Position numbers and translations under genes: made by a program. From NCBI RefSeq assembly GCF_004135735.1, contig NZ_CP012670.1:11178501-11242500 (forward strand): a stretch of DNA of 64,000 bases, given 5' to 3'. Below are positions 35,801 through 44,610 of this stretch, one piece after another. The notes beneath the pieces were generated by a model, which saw nothing but the letters and a program-made list of their open reading frames with translations, did no database searches and was not told the DNA's origin. Within the stretch, counting starts at the first letter, position 1. Every line of letters begins with the position of its first letter. The stretch is from Sorangium cellulosum (GTDB taxonomy: Bacteria > Myxococcota_A > Polyangia > Polyangiales > Polyangiaceae).

Positions 35801-36298
35801 TCATCGGTCTCGCTCGATGGCGTCGATCGTCGTCACGGAGAAATCCTCGTCACGCAGCTCGATCCGGATCCGCTGGTGGGGACCGAGGCGGACGCGGTGG
35901 GCTCCGGGCGAGCGGTAGTTGGCAAACACGAGCGCCATCGCGTCGCGGGGGATCTCCACCACGGCAGGAGGCGGTGTGTACCCGGGCACGAACTCCCATT
36001 CCCACTCGGTGAACGCGTCTCCGCCGGGGTGATCACGCCGGAGCTGATCCCTTTGCTCGTACCATTGCTTCGCCGACATCTCGGAGAGCCGCTCGAACAG
36101 TTTTCGATCATAGACAGCCAGGAGCGTCACGGGGATCGGGGAGTTCTGGTTCGCCTGCGCGGCGACGCGGACCTCGAGAAGAAGGCGGAATGCGGCCACC
36201 CCGCTCCCACAATCCGCGAGCGTGCAGGCCGCCAGCATGGCCCAGAGGACGTGGCGGAGCGGTGTCCGGCGCCTCCGGATGCCGGTCGGGTGCGGCAT
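35801..36298 (-). CDS. tssJ: T6SS outer-membrane lipoprotein TssJ
   Basis: 165 aa from ATG 36298. A signal sequence with basic start (RRRRTPLRH) and lipobox LAAC (Cys25) predicts a lipoprotein. The mature part, including FRLLLEVRVAAQANQNSPIPVTLLAVYDRKLFERL, MSAKQWYEQRDQL and FANYRSPGAHRVRLGPHQRIRIELRD, follows the TssJ beta-sandwich pattern. It is the first gene of the secretion run, upstream of tssK. A longer frame extends upstream, but this start places the signal peptide correctly. Confidence 0.85.
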   Translation of the reverse strand: MPHPTGIRRRRTPLRHVLWAMLAACTLADCGSGVAAFRLLLEVRVAAQANQNSPIPVTLLAVYDRKLFERLSEMSAKQWYEQRDQLRRDHPGGDAFTEWEWEFVPGYTPPPAVVEIPRDAMALVFANYRSPGAHRVRLGPHQRIRIELRDEDFSVTTIDAIERDR

Positions 36299-36777
36299 GC
36301 GGCAGATGGTACCTGCGGGCCTGTGGCCCGTGGAAGAAAACTGCGGTGCGCCGGCGAGGTGGTCGATGCTCGAAGGAGCACGCGTGATTGGCGCGTCGCG
36401 CCGTGGGCCAGTGAGCGACGAGACCCCGGCGGGCCCCGCGCTGCGCGAGGGTGAAGGCGTCCGGGGTGCCGGCCGCCGGCCCGAAGCATGAAAGCCATCA
36501 TCCTGTCGAGATATTCGTATGCGCAGGGCGGTCGCGGCGCGCGCGGCGGGGCGGCACGATACGAGATCACGAGCGATTACGCAGGAGAGGGGGCGAGCTC
36601 GGTGTCCCCGGTGGGTGAGCCGGCGCTGGTGGGCCTGCGTGACTCGCACTATTCCGTTGGCCAGCGCCGTGCACCCGCTTAGGATGCGCGGGGGGCGTCG
36701 TGCTGAACGAGATACCGGCCGCGGCGACGGGCGAGGAAGCGTCATGGCTTCCTCGTCGCCTTGATGGAGCATCGGAA
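36299..36777. other. Divergent intergenic region upstream of tssJ
   Basis: 479 bases between tssJ (minus) and the exported TPR-like gene (plus). It should hold promoters for both directions, but I found no convincing sigma-70 or sigma-54 (GG-N10-GC) element. Short overlapping frames such as 36488-36682 have no ribosome site or protein character. Confidence 0.4.
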
Positions 36778-37884
36778 ATGTTTGCGTCAAGCTGGTCAGG
36801 GGCTGCTCAGATTCATTCTCCTCCTTTGCGCGGTCGCCGCCTCCGGGGTGGCCCCCGGGTGAGGGCGGTCCTCCTGGGGCTCGCGCTGGCCGGGGCGGCG
36901 GCGCCTGCCGGCGCGGCAGAGCCGGAGCAGCTCTTCGAGAAGGGGATGGCGGATCTGGCGGCCGGTCGCCTCGAGGCGGCGTGCCCGGCCCTGCGGAAGA
37001 GCTACCGGCTGGAGAGGCGGCCGCGGACGCTGTTTCATCTGGCCGAATGCGAGGAGCGGGCGGGCCGCATCGCCACGGCGGCGCTCCACTATGACGAGTA
37101 CCTCGACGCGCTCGAGCGGCTGTCCCCTCCGGAGCAGCGGGACGAGGCGGAGCGGCAGAAGCTCGCGCTCTCGCGGCGGGACAAGATCGACGCCGACATC
37201 CCGTGGGTGACGTTCCGGCTGCCGGAGACGGCGCCGAAGGGGACGAAGGTGACGCGGTCGTCGAAGGCGAGCCCGGATGCTGTGCCGGTGGTGCTCGGGG
37301 TGCCGGTGCCGATCGATCCGGGGGAGCACTGGGTGAGGACGGAGGCGCCCGGGGGGCCGCCGCGGGACAAGCGGTTCTTCGTCAACAGGAAGCAGCGCCT
37401 GACGATCGAGCTGACGGTGGCGCAGCCCGGCGACGAGGCGAGGATGGTGCGTTACAGTCCACCGATCGCGCCTGTGAGGGCGGTGCTGCCGCCCGTCGTG
37501 GAGGACGGCCTGCCGGCGCGGCGGCTCGTCGCGTACATCGCGGGGGGCGTGGGGCTCGCCGGGCTCGCGACCGGCGCGATCGCGGGGGCGGTGACCTGGG
37601 GGCAGAAGGGGACGATCGAGAAGAACTGCGGCGGCGGCTTCTGCAACGCGCAGGGCGAGAGCGCGGCGGATCTGGCCGGCACGATGGGGACCGTGAGCAC
37701 GGTCGCCTTCCCCATCGGTCTCGTCGGGCTGGTTACGGCGGTGGTGCTCTTCGCGACGGAGCCTGATCAGGCGCGGCTCGGCAGCGGGCATCCACCGCGG
37801 ATCGCGGAGCGTCCGACTCCTTTGATCGCCGTGAGCGCGTCGGGACGGCCCGAGGGTTACGTGGGGGCGAGGTGGACATGGTGA
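36778..37884 (+). CDS. Exported TPR-like protein with C-terminal membrane helices
   Basis: 368 aa from ATG 36778 (GGAG 9 bases upstream), or 341 aa from GTG 36859, which would begin directly at the signal AVLLGLALAGAAAPAGAAEP. After the signal come helical TPR-like repeats (EQLFEKGMADLAAGRLEAACPALRKSYRLERRPRTLFHLAECEERAG). A beta-rich PEGA-like part follows (FRLPETAPKGTKVTRSS...). Two C-terminal hydrophobic helices end it (LVAYIAGGVGLAGLATGAIAGAV and TVAFPIGLVGLVTAVVLFA). This layout is common in myxobacteria but functionally undefined. It overlaps the next gene by 7 bases. Confidence 0.75.
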   Translation: MFASSWSGAAQIHSPPLRGRRLRGGPRVRAVLLGLALAGAAAPAGAAEPEQLFEKGMADLAAGRLEAACPALRKSYRLERRPRTLFHLAECEERAGRIATAALHYDEYLDALERLSPPEQRDEAERQKLALSRRDKIDADIPWVTFRLPETAPKGTKVTRSSKASPDAVPVVLGVPVPIDPGEHWVRTEAPGGPPRDKRFFVNRKQRLTIELTVAQPGDEARMVRYSPPIAPVRAVLPPVVEDGLPARRLVAYIAGGVGLAGLATGAIAGAVTWGQKGTIEKNCGGGFCNAQGESAADLAGTMGTVSTVAFPIGLVGLVTAVVLFATEPDQARLGSGHPPRIAERPTPLIAVSASGRPEGYVGARWTW

Positions 37885-40800
37885 TTCGCGCATACCATCG
37901 ATTCGCGGCGGGCCTCTGGCTCCTCTTCGGCGTGCTGAGCTGCACGGCGGTCCTCGGCGTGGACACCGACTACAGCGATAACCCGTGCAACCGTGGAGAG
38001 CCGCTCCCCCCGCTCCAGTGCGGGATCGGCGCCTGTCACGTCCTCGTCCCAGCCTGCGACGAGAAGGGGCTGCCGAACGCCTGTGGCCCCCAGGTGGGGA
38101 TGAGCGACGAGATCCCGAACGGCCTCGACGACAACTGCGACGGCGTCGTCGACGAGGGGGTGGCCTGCGAGGCGGGCCAGAGGCAGGAGTGCTATGGAGG
38201 CTCGCCGCTCACGCGCGGCATAGGGCTCTGCCACACGGGGACCCAGGAGTGCGCGAACAACGTCTGGGGGGACTGCGTCGGCGACCTCCTGCCGTCCGAG
38301 GAGATCTGCGACCAGCGCGACAACGACTGCGATGGGCTCGTGGATGAGGGGTGCGAGTGCGCGCCCGGTCAGGAGCAGCTCTGTTACGGCGGCGCCGAAT
38401 CGACGCTCGGGCAGGGGAGCTGCAAGCTGGGCAAGCAGACGTGCGAGGGGGGCGTCTGGGGCGACTGCAAGGGCGACGTGCTCCCTGGCATCGACGAGTG
38501 CAACGGGTTCGACGAGGACTGTGACGGGACGCCCGACGACTCGTGCGAATGCGTCGGCGGCAGCATGCAGAGCTGCCATGGGGATCCGGAGGTCGCCGGC
38601 ATCGGTGAATGCAGGATGGGCACGCAGGTGTGCACCGGCGGGAAGTGGGGGCCGTGCAAGGATTATGTCTTGCCCAAGCCCGAGATCTGCAACCTGAGGG
38701 ATGATAACTGCAACGGTGAAATCGATGAGGGCGATCTCGGCGAGGGGCTGCCCTGTTCGGTGCCCGATGTGGTCGGCCCGTGCCGTAACGGCATCACCGT
38801 GTGCGGCCAGGAGAGGATCGAGTGTCAGCAAACCGTTTTCGCGGCGGCGGAGCGGTGCAACGGGATCGACGACGATTGCAATGGTGTCCCCGACGATGGC
38901 AATCCTGGAGGTGGCGAGCAGTGCTTGATCACCGATAATCCGGTACTCAAGGGTGCCTGCGCGGTCGGGGTCAAGACCTGTGAGGGCGGCGAGCTCAAGT
39001 GCCTCCAGGTGAACCTTGCCACGAGCGAGGTGTGCGACCTCATCGACAACGACTGTAATGGTGTTATCGATGATGGGGTCACTCTATGCTGCCCTGACGC
39101 GGTGCTCAACGGCGGCGAGTCGGACATCGATTGCGGAGGTCCGTGCGGGTCGACGTGCGCGGCGGGGAGAATATGCAACCAGGATTCCGACTGCGAGAGT
39201 TTGGTCTGCGTGAGCGGCAGGTGCCGCGCTCCGACCTGCAACGACACGCGGACGAACGGCGACGAGTCGGACGCCGACTGTGGCGGGAGCTGCCCGATCG
39301 CCTGCAGCATCGGCCAGTCGTGCCGGGTCCCGAAGGATTGCGAGAGCCTCGTGTGCGCGAACCGCGTGTGCATATCGCCGGGGTGCAACGACAATGTGAG
39401 GAACGGCGGCGAGACCGACACCGATTGCGGCGGCGCAGGCTGCCCGAGCTGCGACGATAATAGGGCTTGCGTCCTCGATCGGGATTGCAGGAGTTCTCGC
39501 TGCGTCAACTCCATCTGCCAGGTGTCGAGCTGCACCGATCGCGTGCGGAACGGGAGCGAGACCGACATCGATTGCGGCGGGGAGGGCTCGTGTCCGCGAT
39601 GTACCAGCGGCCGTCGATGCCTCTCATCCGGGGACTGCCTGAGCGGCAAGTGCATCGAGCAGACGTGCGCGGAGCCAACGTGCGCCGACGATGTCAGGAA
39701 CGGCAACGAGACGGACATTGATTGTGGTGGCGCGTGTCCGACGAAGTGCGATGTTGGGGAGCGCTGCGTCGTGAACAACGACTGCGCGAGCAACGTCTGC
39801 ACGGGTGGCTTCTGTGCGCAAAAAGGGCTGGGTGCCTCGTGCGGAGACGCAAGTGAATGCGCCTCGGGGAACTGCGTCGATGGAGTCTGTTGTGATTCAG
39901 GGTGCAATGGTTTCTGCATGGCGTGCAGTAATGAAAAGAAGGGGCGCCAAGGCATAGAAAATGGACGCTGTGAGTTCGTCAGGGTCGGTACGGATCCTGA
40001 TAACGAGTGCTTCGAAGAGGAGCAGTCCTCTTGCGGTACGAACGGATCCTGCAATGGCGGAGGGCAATGCCAGTTCTATAGAGACGGCACGCCATGCGGC
40101 GAGCCATCGTGTGCGGCGGACCTCTCGGGTGTCATCGGTGCGCCGCGCTGCAATGGTGCCGGTGAGTGCGTTGACGCAGCTACCACGAGCTGCGGACAAG
40201 CCATTTGCTTCGATGGGGCCTGCCAGGACTGCTCACGGGTGGGCGACGGAGCCTGCGCCACGACGGGGTATTGCAATGGAGTGACTTGCGTCCCGAGGAA
40301 GATGAACGGTGTGACATGCGCCGAGGGGAGGGAGTGCCTGAGCGGGATCTGTGTGGACGGCGTGTGCTGCGATCTTCCGTGTAGCGGGGAGTGCGAGGCT
40401 TGCACCGCGGCAAGGAAGGGAGAGGACGGCGGTCCTGACGGGGTCTGTGGGTTCATCGTGGCTGGGCACGATCCGGACAACGAGTGCGACTACGAGGGGG
40501 CGAGAAGCTGCGGCACGACCGGCGTCTGCAGCGGCTTCGGTCGGTGTGCAGTTTATGACGAGAGCACGACCTGCGCTGCGGCAAGCTGCGACACGAGTGG
40601 GCTGAACGTGCTTGTCGCTAGGAGGTGTGACGGCAGCGGCACGTGCGTGGACGGCGGCAGCGAGAGCTGCGGGAGCTACCGCTGCTCGGGCGGCGCCTGC
40701 CTGGAACGGTGCGAGCGGAACGAGCACTGTGCGCCGACGGCGTACTGCACGGGCGGGTACTGCGAGCCGAGAAAGGGCATGGGTCAGCAATGCATGAGCT

Positions 40801-42773
40801 CGAGCGAGTGCGCGTTGGGCCACTGCGTCGACGGCGTCTGTTGCGATGACGTTTGCACCGGGGAATGCCGGGCCTGCTCGGCCGAGAAGAAAGGCTTCGG
40901 TCGGGACGGTCAGTGCGGCAACATCCTGATGGGGCTGAATCCTGATGGCGAATGTGTGAGACAGGATGAGTCCACCTGTGGGATGACTGGCGTGTGCAGC
41001 GGGGAGGGATCGTGCCAGCTTCATTCGAGCGGCACGGTGTGCCGTGAGGCGAGCTGCGCAGCGGACGGTATCACGCTGAACCCGGCAGATACCTGCGATG
41101 GTAGCGGGAGGTGCGTCGATTCGGGCTCCGTGGTGTGCGCGCCTAACGCCTGCGTCGGTGCGGCTTGCTCCACGACGCTTCGGGCCAACGGTAGCCCCTG
41201 CAGCGGTGCAGGCGAGTGCGCGAGTGAGAACTGCGTCGATGGGGTCTGCTGCAATGACCCGTGTGGCGGCGGCGACCCGAACGACTGCCAGGCATGTAAT
41301 ATGGCTGGGCGGTTGGGGACATGTTCGATCGTTTCGCGCGACACGGTGTGTCGAGCGAGCGTGGGTTCATGTGATATCCCAGAGGTCTGCGACGGCGTCG
41401 GGGCAGCTTGTCCGAACGACCTCGTGCGTGGTGCGGGCGAGGTCTGCCACGAGGCGGTTGATGAATGCGATGTCGCGGAGACCTGCGATGGGGATAGCGG
41501 CGAATGTCCCAACGATTTGCAGGCGCCAGACATGACGCCATGTGGGAGTTACGTCTGCATGGACGGCAGTTGCCTGACGGGCTGCACGAGCGATTCCCAG
41601 TGCGCGCCGGGGGCCTTCTGCACTTCGCCCCATGGTATGGTGCAGGGCGCCTGCGTGCCGCACACCGTGCTCATTCTCGGCGGCAGCGAGAGCTCCATGA
41701 TGGGCGCGCACTTTCACCCAGGAGGGAGCTGGACCGCGGCGCCGGTGGGCGGCGCATCGACCGGGGCGCCGCCAGCGCTGGCGCTGAACCTTGCGGAAGG
41801 GATCGGACTGGTGCGCGACGGTTCCAAGCGGCTGCGCTACACGCGCTGGTCGTACGAGACCGAGCGCTGGTCTACCTTCGCGGCACCGCTGGGTACTGGC
41901 AATGAGCTGACGGCGACCAACGCCCCGGCGCTCAGCTCGTTCGGAACCCGGACCAGCGCGGCGTATTTCCAGGATGTGTCGGGCGACCCCAATCCGCTGG
42001 ACAGGTACTTCTACCTCCAGTTCGATGGGGGGAGCTGGTTGGCCATCCCCGAGCTGGTGGCCAGCGTCGAGTCGGGGAGCAATTCCAGGCCCAGCATCGT
42101 GCTGCCTTCTGCGACTGGAAATCCATGGATGGCCTTGTTCGTCCAGGGAGCCATGGACGAGGTGCAAGTGTGGAAGCAGACGGAATTGGGCTCATGGGAG
42201 CACAGAGAAACGCCATACAGCGTCAACGCGGCCACGCTCTGGTCGTTCGCGATGGTTGCGACGAGCGACGAGGACCTTCATGTGGTGATGGTTACCCGGT
42301 CGCAGGGTGAGATCTTGTGGACGAAGCGCAACGGGTCGATGAGCTGGTCTGACCCGGAGCGACTTGCCTCCGGCAGCGAGAGCCCCGTCGCGCTGGCCGC
42401 GTTGCCAGACGGCAACGTCGTGCTCGCTTACCGCGCCAGCGCAGACGGACGGTTGTTCACGAGCTTCTATGACGGCGCCACGTGGTCGACGCCCGCTGCG
42501 CTGGCGTTCGGCGGCACGCCGGTCCTGATCGCGGGCGCGCCCTCGCTCACTCGGGGCGCAGGCGGGCGAACCGGCCACGAAGCCCTCGTGGAGCTCGCCT
42601 ACGTACGCCACCGCGGCACGAACCAAAACGGCGTGGATTTCGGCGGGATCGAGCATACGCGCTGCACGGCGATCGGTGCGTCCGGCTGCGCGAGCTGGAC
42701 GCCCCCCGTGCCCGTCGGCAACGGCACCTCCTTCACCTCCTTCACCTCCGTCGCCATCGCCAGCATGCCGTGA
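37878..42773 (+). CDS. Giant Cys-rich MopE-like surface lipoprotein
   Basis: 1631 aa from ATG 37878 (GAGGTGG upstream). Signal with lipobox VLSC. About residues 60-400 carry MopE-type putative metal-binding repeats (for example GLDDNCDGVVDEG, RDNDCDGLVDEGCEC). About 410-640 carry repeats of the form NGGETDTDCGG...CxxxxDCxSxxCxxxxC. About 640-1280 carry repeats GxxCxxxxECxSGNCVDGVCCD with xACSAEKKG. The last 350 residues are Cys-free and WD/Kelch-like. Related myxobacterial proteins are often mislabelled tryptophan synthase alpha chain. A cell-surface binding or adhesion role is plausible but unproven. It is coupled to the upstream gene. Confidence 0.8.
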   Translation: MVIRAYHRFAAGLWLLFGVLSCTAVLGVDTDYSDNPCNRGEPLPPLQCGIGACHVLVPACDEKGLPNACGPQVGMSDEIPNGLDDNCDGVVDEGVACEAGQRQECYGGSPLTRGIGLCHTGTQECANNVWGDCVGDLLPSEEICDQRDNDCDGLVDEGCECAPGQEQLCYGGAESTLGQGSCKLGKQTCEGGVWGDCKGDVLPGIDECNGFDEDCDGTPDDSCECVGGSMQSCHGDPEVAGIGECRMGTQVCTGGKWGPCKDYVLPKPEICNLRDDNCNGEIDEGDLGEGLPCSVPDVVGPCRNGITVCGQERIECQQTVFAAAERCNGIDDDCNGVPDDGNPGGGEQCLITDNPVLKGACAVGVKTCEGGELKCLQVNLATSEVCDLIDNDCNGVIDDGVTLCCPDAVLNGGESDIDCGGPCGSTCAAGRICNQDSDCESLVCVSGRCRAPTCNDTRTNGDESDADCGGSCPIACSIGQSCRVPKDCESLVCANRVCISPGCNDNVRNGGETDTDCGGAGCPSCDDNRACVLDRDCRSSRCVNSICQVSSCTDRVRNGSETDIDCGGEGSCPRCTSGRRCLSSGDCLSGKCIEQTCAEPTCADDVRNGNETDIDCGGACPTKCDVGERCVVNNDCASNVCTGGFCAQKGLGASCGDASECASGNCVDGVCCDSGCNGFCMACSNEKKGRQGIENGRCEFVRVGTDPDNECFEEEQSSCGTNGSCNGGGQCQFYRDGTPCGEPSCAADLSGVIGAPRCNGAGECVDAATTSCGQAICFDGACQDCSRVGDGACATTGYCNGVTCVPRKMNGVTCAEGRECLSGICVDGVCCDLPCSGECEACTAARKGEDGGPDGVCGFIVAGHDPDNECDYEGARSCGTTGVCSGFGRCAVYDESTTCAAASCDTSGLNVLVARRCDGSGTCVDGGSESCGSYRCSGGACLERCERNEHCAPTAYCTGGYCEPRKGMGQQCMSSSECALGHCVDGVCCDDVCTGECRACSAEKKGFGRDGQCGNILMGLNPDGECVRQDESTCGMTGVCSGEGSCQLHSSGTVCREASCAADGITLNPADTCDGSGRCVDSGSVVCAPNACVGAACSTTLRANGSPCSGAGECASENCVDGVCCNDPCGGGDPNDCQACNMAGRLGTCSIVSRDTVCRASVGSCDIPEVCDGVGAACPNDLVRGAGEVCHEAVDECDVAETCDGDSGECPNDLQAPDMTPCGSYVCMDGSCLTGCTSDSQCAPGAFCTSPHGMVQGACVPHTVLILGGSESSMMGAHFHPGGSWTAAPVGGASTGAPPALALNLAEGIGLVRDGSKRLRYTRWSYETERWSTFAAPLGTGNELTATNAPALSSFGTRTSAAYFQDVSGDPNPLDRYFYLQFDGGSWLAIPELVASVESGSNSRPSIVLPSATGNPWMALFVQGAMDEVQVWKQTELGSWEHRETPYSVNAATLWSFAMVATSDEDLHVVMVTRSQGEILWTKRNGSMSWSDPERLASGSESPVALAALPDGNVVLAYRASADGRLFTSFYDGATWSTPAALAFGGTPVLIAGAPSLTRGAGGRTGHEALVELAYVRHRGTNQNGVDFGGIEHTRCTAIGASGCASWTPPVPVGNGTSFTSFTSVAIASMP

Positions 42774-42803
42774 GAGAGCATCGTCCACTGAACGCTCACC
42801 GAG

Positions 42804-42818
42804 GCCGCCCGTGGCGGC
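42804..42818 (+). terminator. Short GC hairpin after the giant lipoprotein gene
   Basis: GCCGCC-CGT-GGCGGC lies 31 bases after the stop. There is no T-tract, so termination is uncertain. Confidence 0.25.
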
Positions 42819-42988
42819 GACATCGTTCTCCTGCACGCCGCGGCGGGTGAGATGGCCAGCGACGGCGACGGGCGGCGTGGCGGCCAGTACGATCTGCGGT
42901 GAACGTCGCCGTCGCTCCGCGGCTCCAGCACGGGTCCCACTTCCAGAATGCCGAGAATGCCGCCCCTGACCTCCTGACGGCATCCCCG

Positions 42989-43210
42989 GAGTTCCTGGAC
43001 GACGCAGGCTGGTTCCTGGACGCGATCCCTGAGTTCCTGGACGATGTTGCTCGGTTCCTGGACGCGATCCCTGAGTTCCTGGACGATGCTGCTCGGTTCC
43101 TGGACGCGTTCCCCGAGTTCCTGGACGAGGCAGGCCGGTTCCTGGACGCGTTCCCCGGGTTCCTGGACGAGGCAGGCCGGTTCCTGGACGCGTTCCCCGG
43201 GTTCCTGGAT
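42989..43210. repeat. 42-bp tandem repeat array (five units plus a partial)
   Basis: Units begin GAGTTCCTGGACGA and continue through GGTTCCTGGACGCG to a CCCC/CCCT end; each 42-bp unit is two related 21-bp halves. Unit-to-unit differences are few and multiples of three are kept. Both strands are open here: the plus frame gives 14-residue units EFLDDAARFLDAFP, the minus frame gives RVQEPACLVQELGE-like units. Neither frame has a clear ribosome site. The rest of 42774-43437 holds no other supportable gene. Confidence 0.85.
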
Positions 43211-43349
43211 GGCGCCGCACCATGACGGGACGCGGTTCGCCGATCGCCACGCTCCCACGACCACATCGAGGCCCTCTCGCCGCCGTCACGGGCTCCCCGC
43301 ATCGTCCTGGCGATGGGCGGACCCATGGCGGTGCTGGCCGCCGGCGCTT

Positions 43350-44391
43350 TTTCAGATCACCCGCCCCGCCAGCCCGGAACTCTCCCTGCAGAGACACCCC
43401 GCCGCGCGGCTCCTTCCGCGCCGGGGGAGGAGTTGCCATGACCGCACCCAGGATCCCGTCGCCCTCGTCCGCCGCGCAGCGCGCCCCGCGCCCCATGCTA
43501 CGCTCTGGGCCGATGCCGCCGTCTCTCCGCGTGATCCGCCGCTCCGAGGTCGTCCCGGACCTCGAGCGCTGGGTGCTGACGGAGGAGACGGTGCCCGAGT
43601 CGAGCCCCCACGATCTGTTGAGCGAGCGCATCCGTGCCCTGTTGCTCGGCTGGGCCGCCCGCGCCGAGCGCGCCGTGAAGATAGGCCGCAACCTGGCCGT
43701 CCGCTGGGACCGCGAGCACCCGCAGCTCGGCGTCGACCCGGACGTCTACCTGGTCGAGCCGCCGCCCCCGGAGGGGGACGCGGTGCGCAGCCTGCGGCTG
43801 TGGAAGAAGGGCCATGTCGCGCCGCGGCTCGCGGTGGAGATCGTGAGCGCGCAGCACCCGACGAAGGACTACGTGATCGCGCCGCAGAAGTACGCGGTCT
43901 GCGGGGTCGAGGAGCTGTGGATCCTCGACCCGTTCCTGGACGGCCCGCGTGCGCACGGCGGCCCGTTCCGCATCCAGCTCTGGCGCCGCCTGGACGACGC
44001 CTCGTTCGCGCAGGTGCACGCCGGCGAGGGCCCCGTGGGGTCGGAGGTCCTGCAGGGCTGGCTCCACGCCGTGCGGACGCCGGCCGGCGCGTCGTTCGAC
44101 CTCAGCACGGACGAGGCCGGCGAGGAGCGCTGGCTGACGCCCGAAGAGGCCGAGCGCGCCGCCAGGGAGACGGAGCGCGCCGCCAAGGAAGCCGCCCGCC
44201 GCGAGGCCGCACGCGCCCGGCGAAAGGCCGAGGCCGCCCAGCGCGAGGCCGAGGCCGCCCAGCGCGAGGCCGAGGCCGCTCAGCGCGAGGCCGAGGCCGC
44301 CCAGCGCGAGGCCGAGGCCGAACGCGCCGCCCGCGAGGCCGCCGAGCGGCGCATCCGGGAGCTCGAGGCGCAGCTCGCCCGCGCCCGGTAG
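43350..44391 (+). repeat. Uma2 duplication, copy 1
   Basis: About 1.04 kb closely matching 46563-47620 and 54414-55509. The match begins at CTTTTTCAGATCAC, about 85 bases before the gene, so the upstream leader and ribosome site are duplicated with the gene. Confidence 0.85.
43438..44391 (+). CDS. Uma2-family putative PD-(D/E)XK endonuclease with coiled-coil tail, copy 1
   Basis: 317 aa from ATG 43438 (GGGGGAGGAG upstream). The Uma2 core spans about residues 45-210: HDLLSERIRALL, GVDPDVYLV (D100, D102), LAVEIVSAQHPTKDY (E134) and KYAVCGVEELWILDP. This fits the Uma2/DUF820 nuclease-like fold, whose biological function is unsettled. The tail (about 235-317) is a coiled coil with five REAEAAQ-like heptads, longer than in the other two copies. 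No methyltransferase or partner gene adjoins it. Confidence 0.8.
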   Translation: MTAPRIPSPSSAAQRAPRPMLRSGPMPPSLRVIRRSEVVPDLERWVLTEETVPESSPHDLLSERIRALLLGWAARAERAVKIGRNLAVRWDREHPQLGVDPDVYLVEPPPPEGDAVRSLRLWKKGHVAPRLAVEIVSAQHPTKDYVIAPQKYAVCGVEELWILDPFLDGPRAHGGPFRIQLWRRLDDASFAQVHAGEGPVGSEVLQGWLHAVRTPAGASFDLSTDEAGEERWLTPEEAERAARETERAAKEAARREAARARRKAEAAQREAEAAQREAEAAQREAEAAQREAEAERAAREAAERRIRELEAQLARAR

Positions 44392-44432
44392 CCCAGCTCC
44401 CCCGCTCTCCTGCCCACCGCCCCCGCTCCCAC

Positions 44433-44607
44433 CGCCCGCCTCGCTTCACGCGTGGCTCCGGAGGAGACCCGCCAGCCTTGTCATCCCATTCCTCGGGCTG
44501 GTGGACAGTCGCCGGCGGACGATCTTGAATGGACATCCATATCGTGAACGCTCGCACTACATCCCCCGGGCTGCCGCTCCGGATTTGCCCTGCTTTGCCC
44601 TGGACCG
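44433..44607. repeat. Dispersed repeat copy B, decayed lacI-araB promoter region
   Basis: Similar to 1023-1180 over its whole length. The regulator's first residues are still readable on the minus strand (DDKAGGSPPEPRVKRGG), but the start codon context is changed to TGG and the operator is degraded to GTGAACGCTCGCAC. It lies between the convergent ends of Uma2 copy 1 and the AraC-type gene, where no promoter is needed. Confidence 0.8.
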
Positions 44608-44610
44608 AGA

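Noticed and set aside
17904..36298. Extracellular contractile injection system or phage tail instead of T6SS
   Set aside because: TssJ, TssL and TssM membrane-complex genes and TssA/TssK are present, which define T6SS.
36488..36682. Small open frame upstream of the exported TPR-like gene
   Set aside because: No ribosome site; overlapping frames in all phases; looks like random open sequence.
37878..42773. Tryptophan synthase alpha-chain annotation often attached to such proteins
   Set aside because: No TIM-barrel sequence; it is a Cys-rich repeat lipoprotein.
42989..43210. Possible CRISPR array
   Set aside because: Units are directly contiguous and both halves are related; there are no unique spacers and no cas genes in the window.
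43350..44391. Uma2 unit as an insertion sequence
   Set aside because: No transposase, no terminal inverted repeat and no target duplication could be seen at the copy ends.
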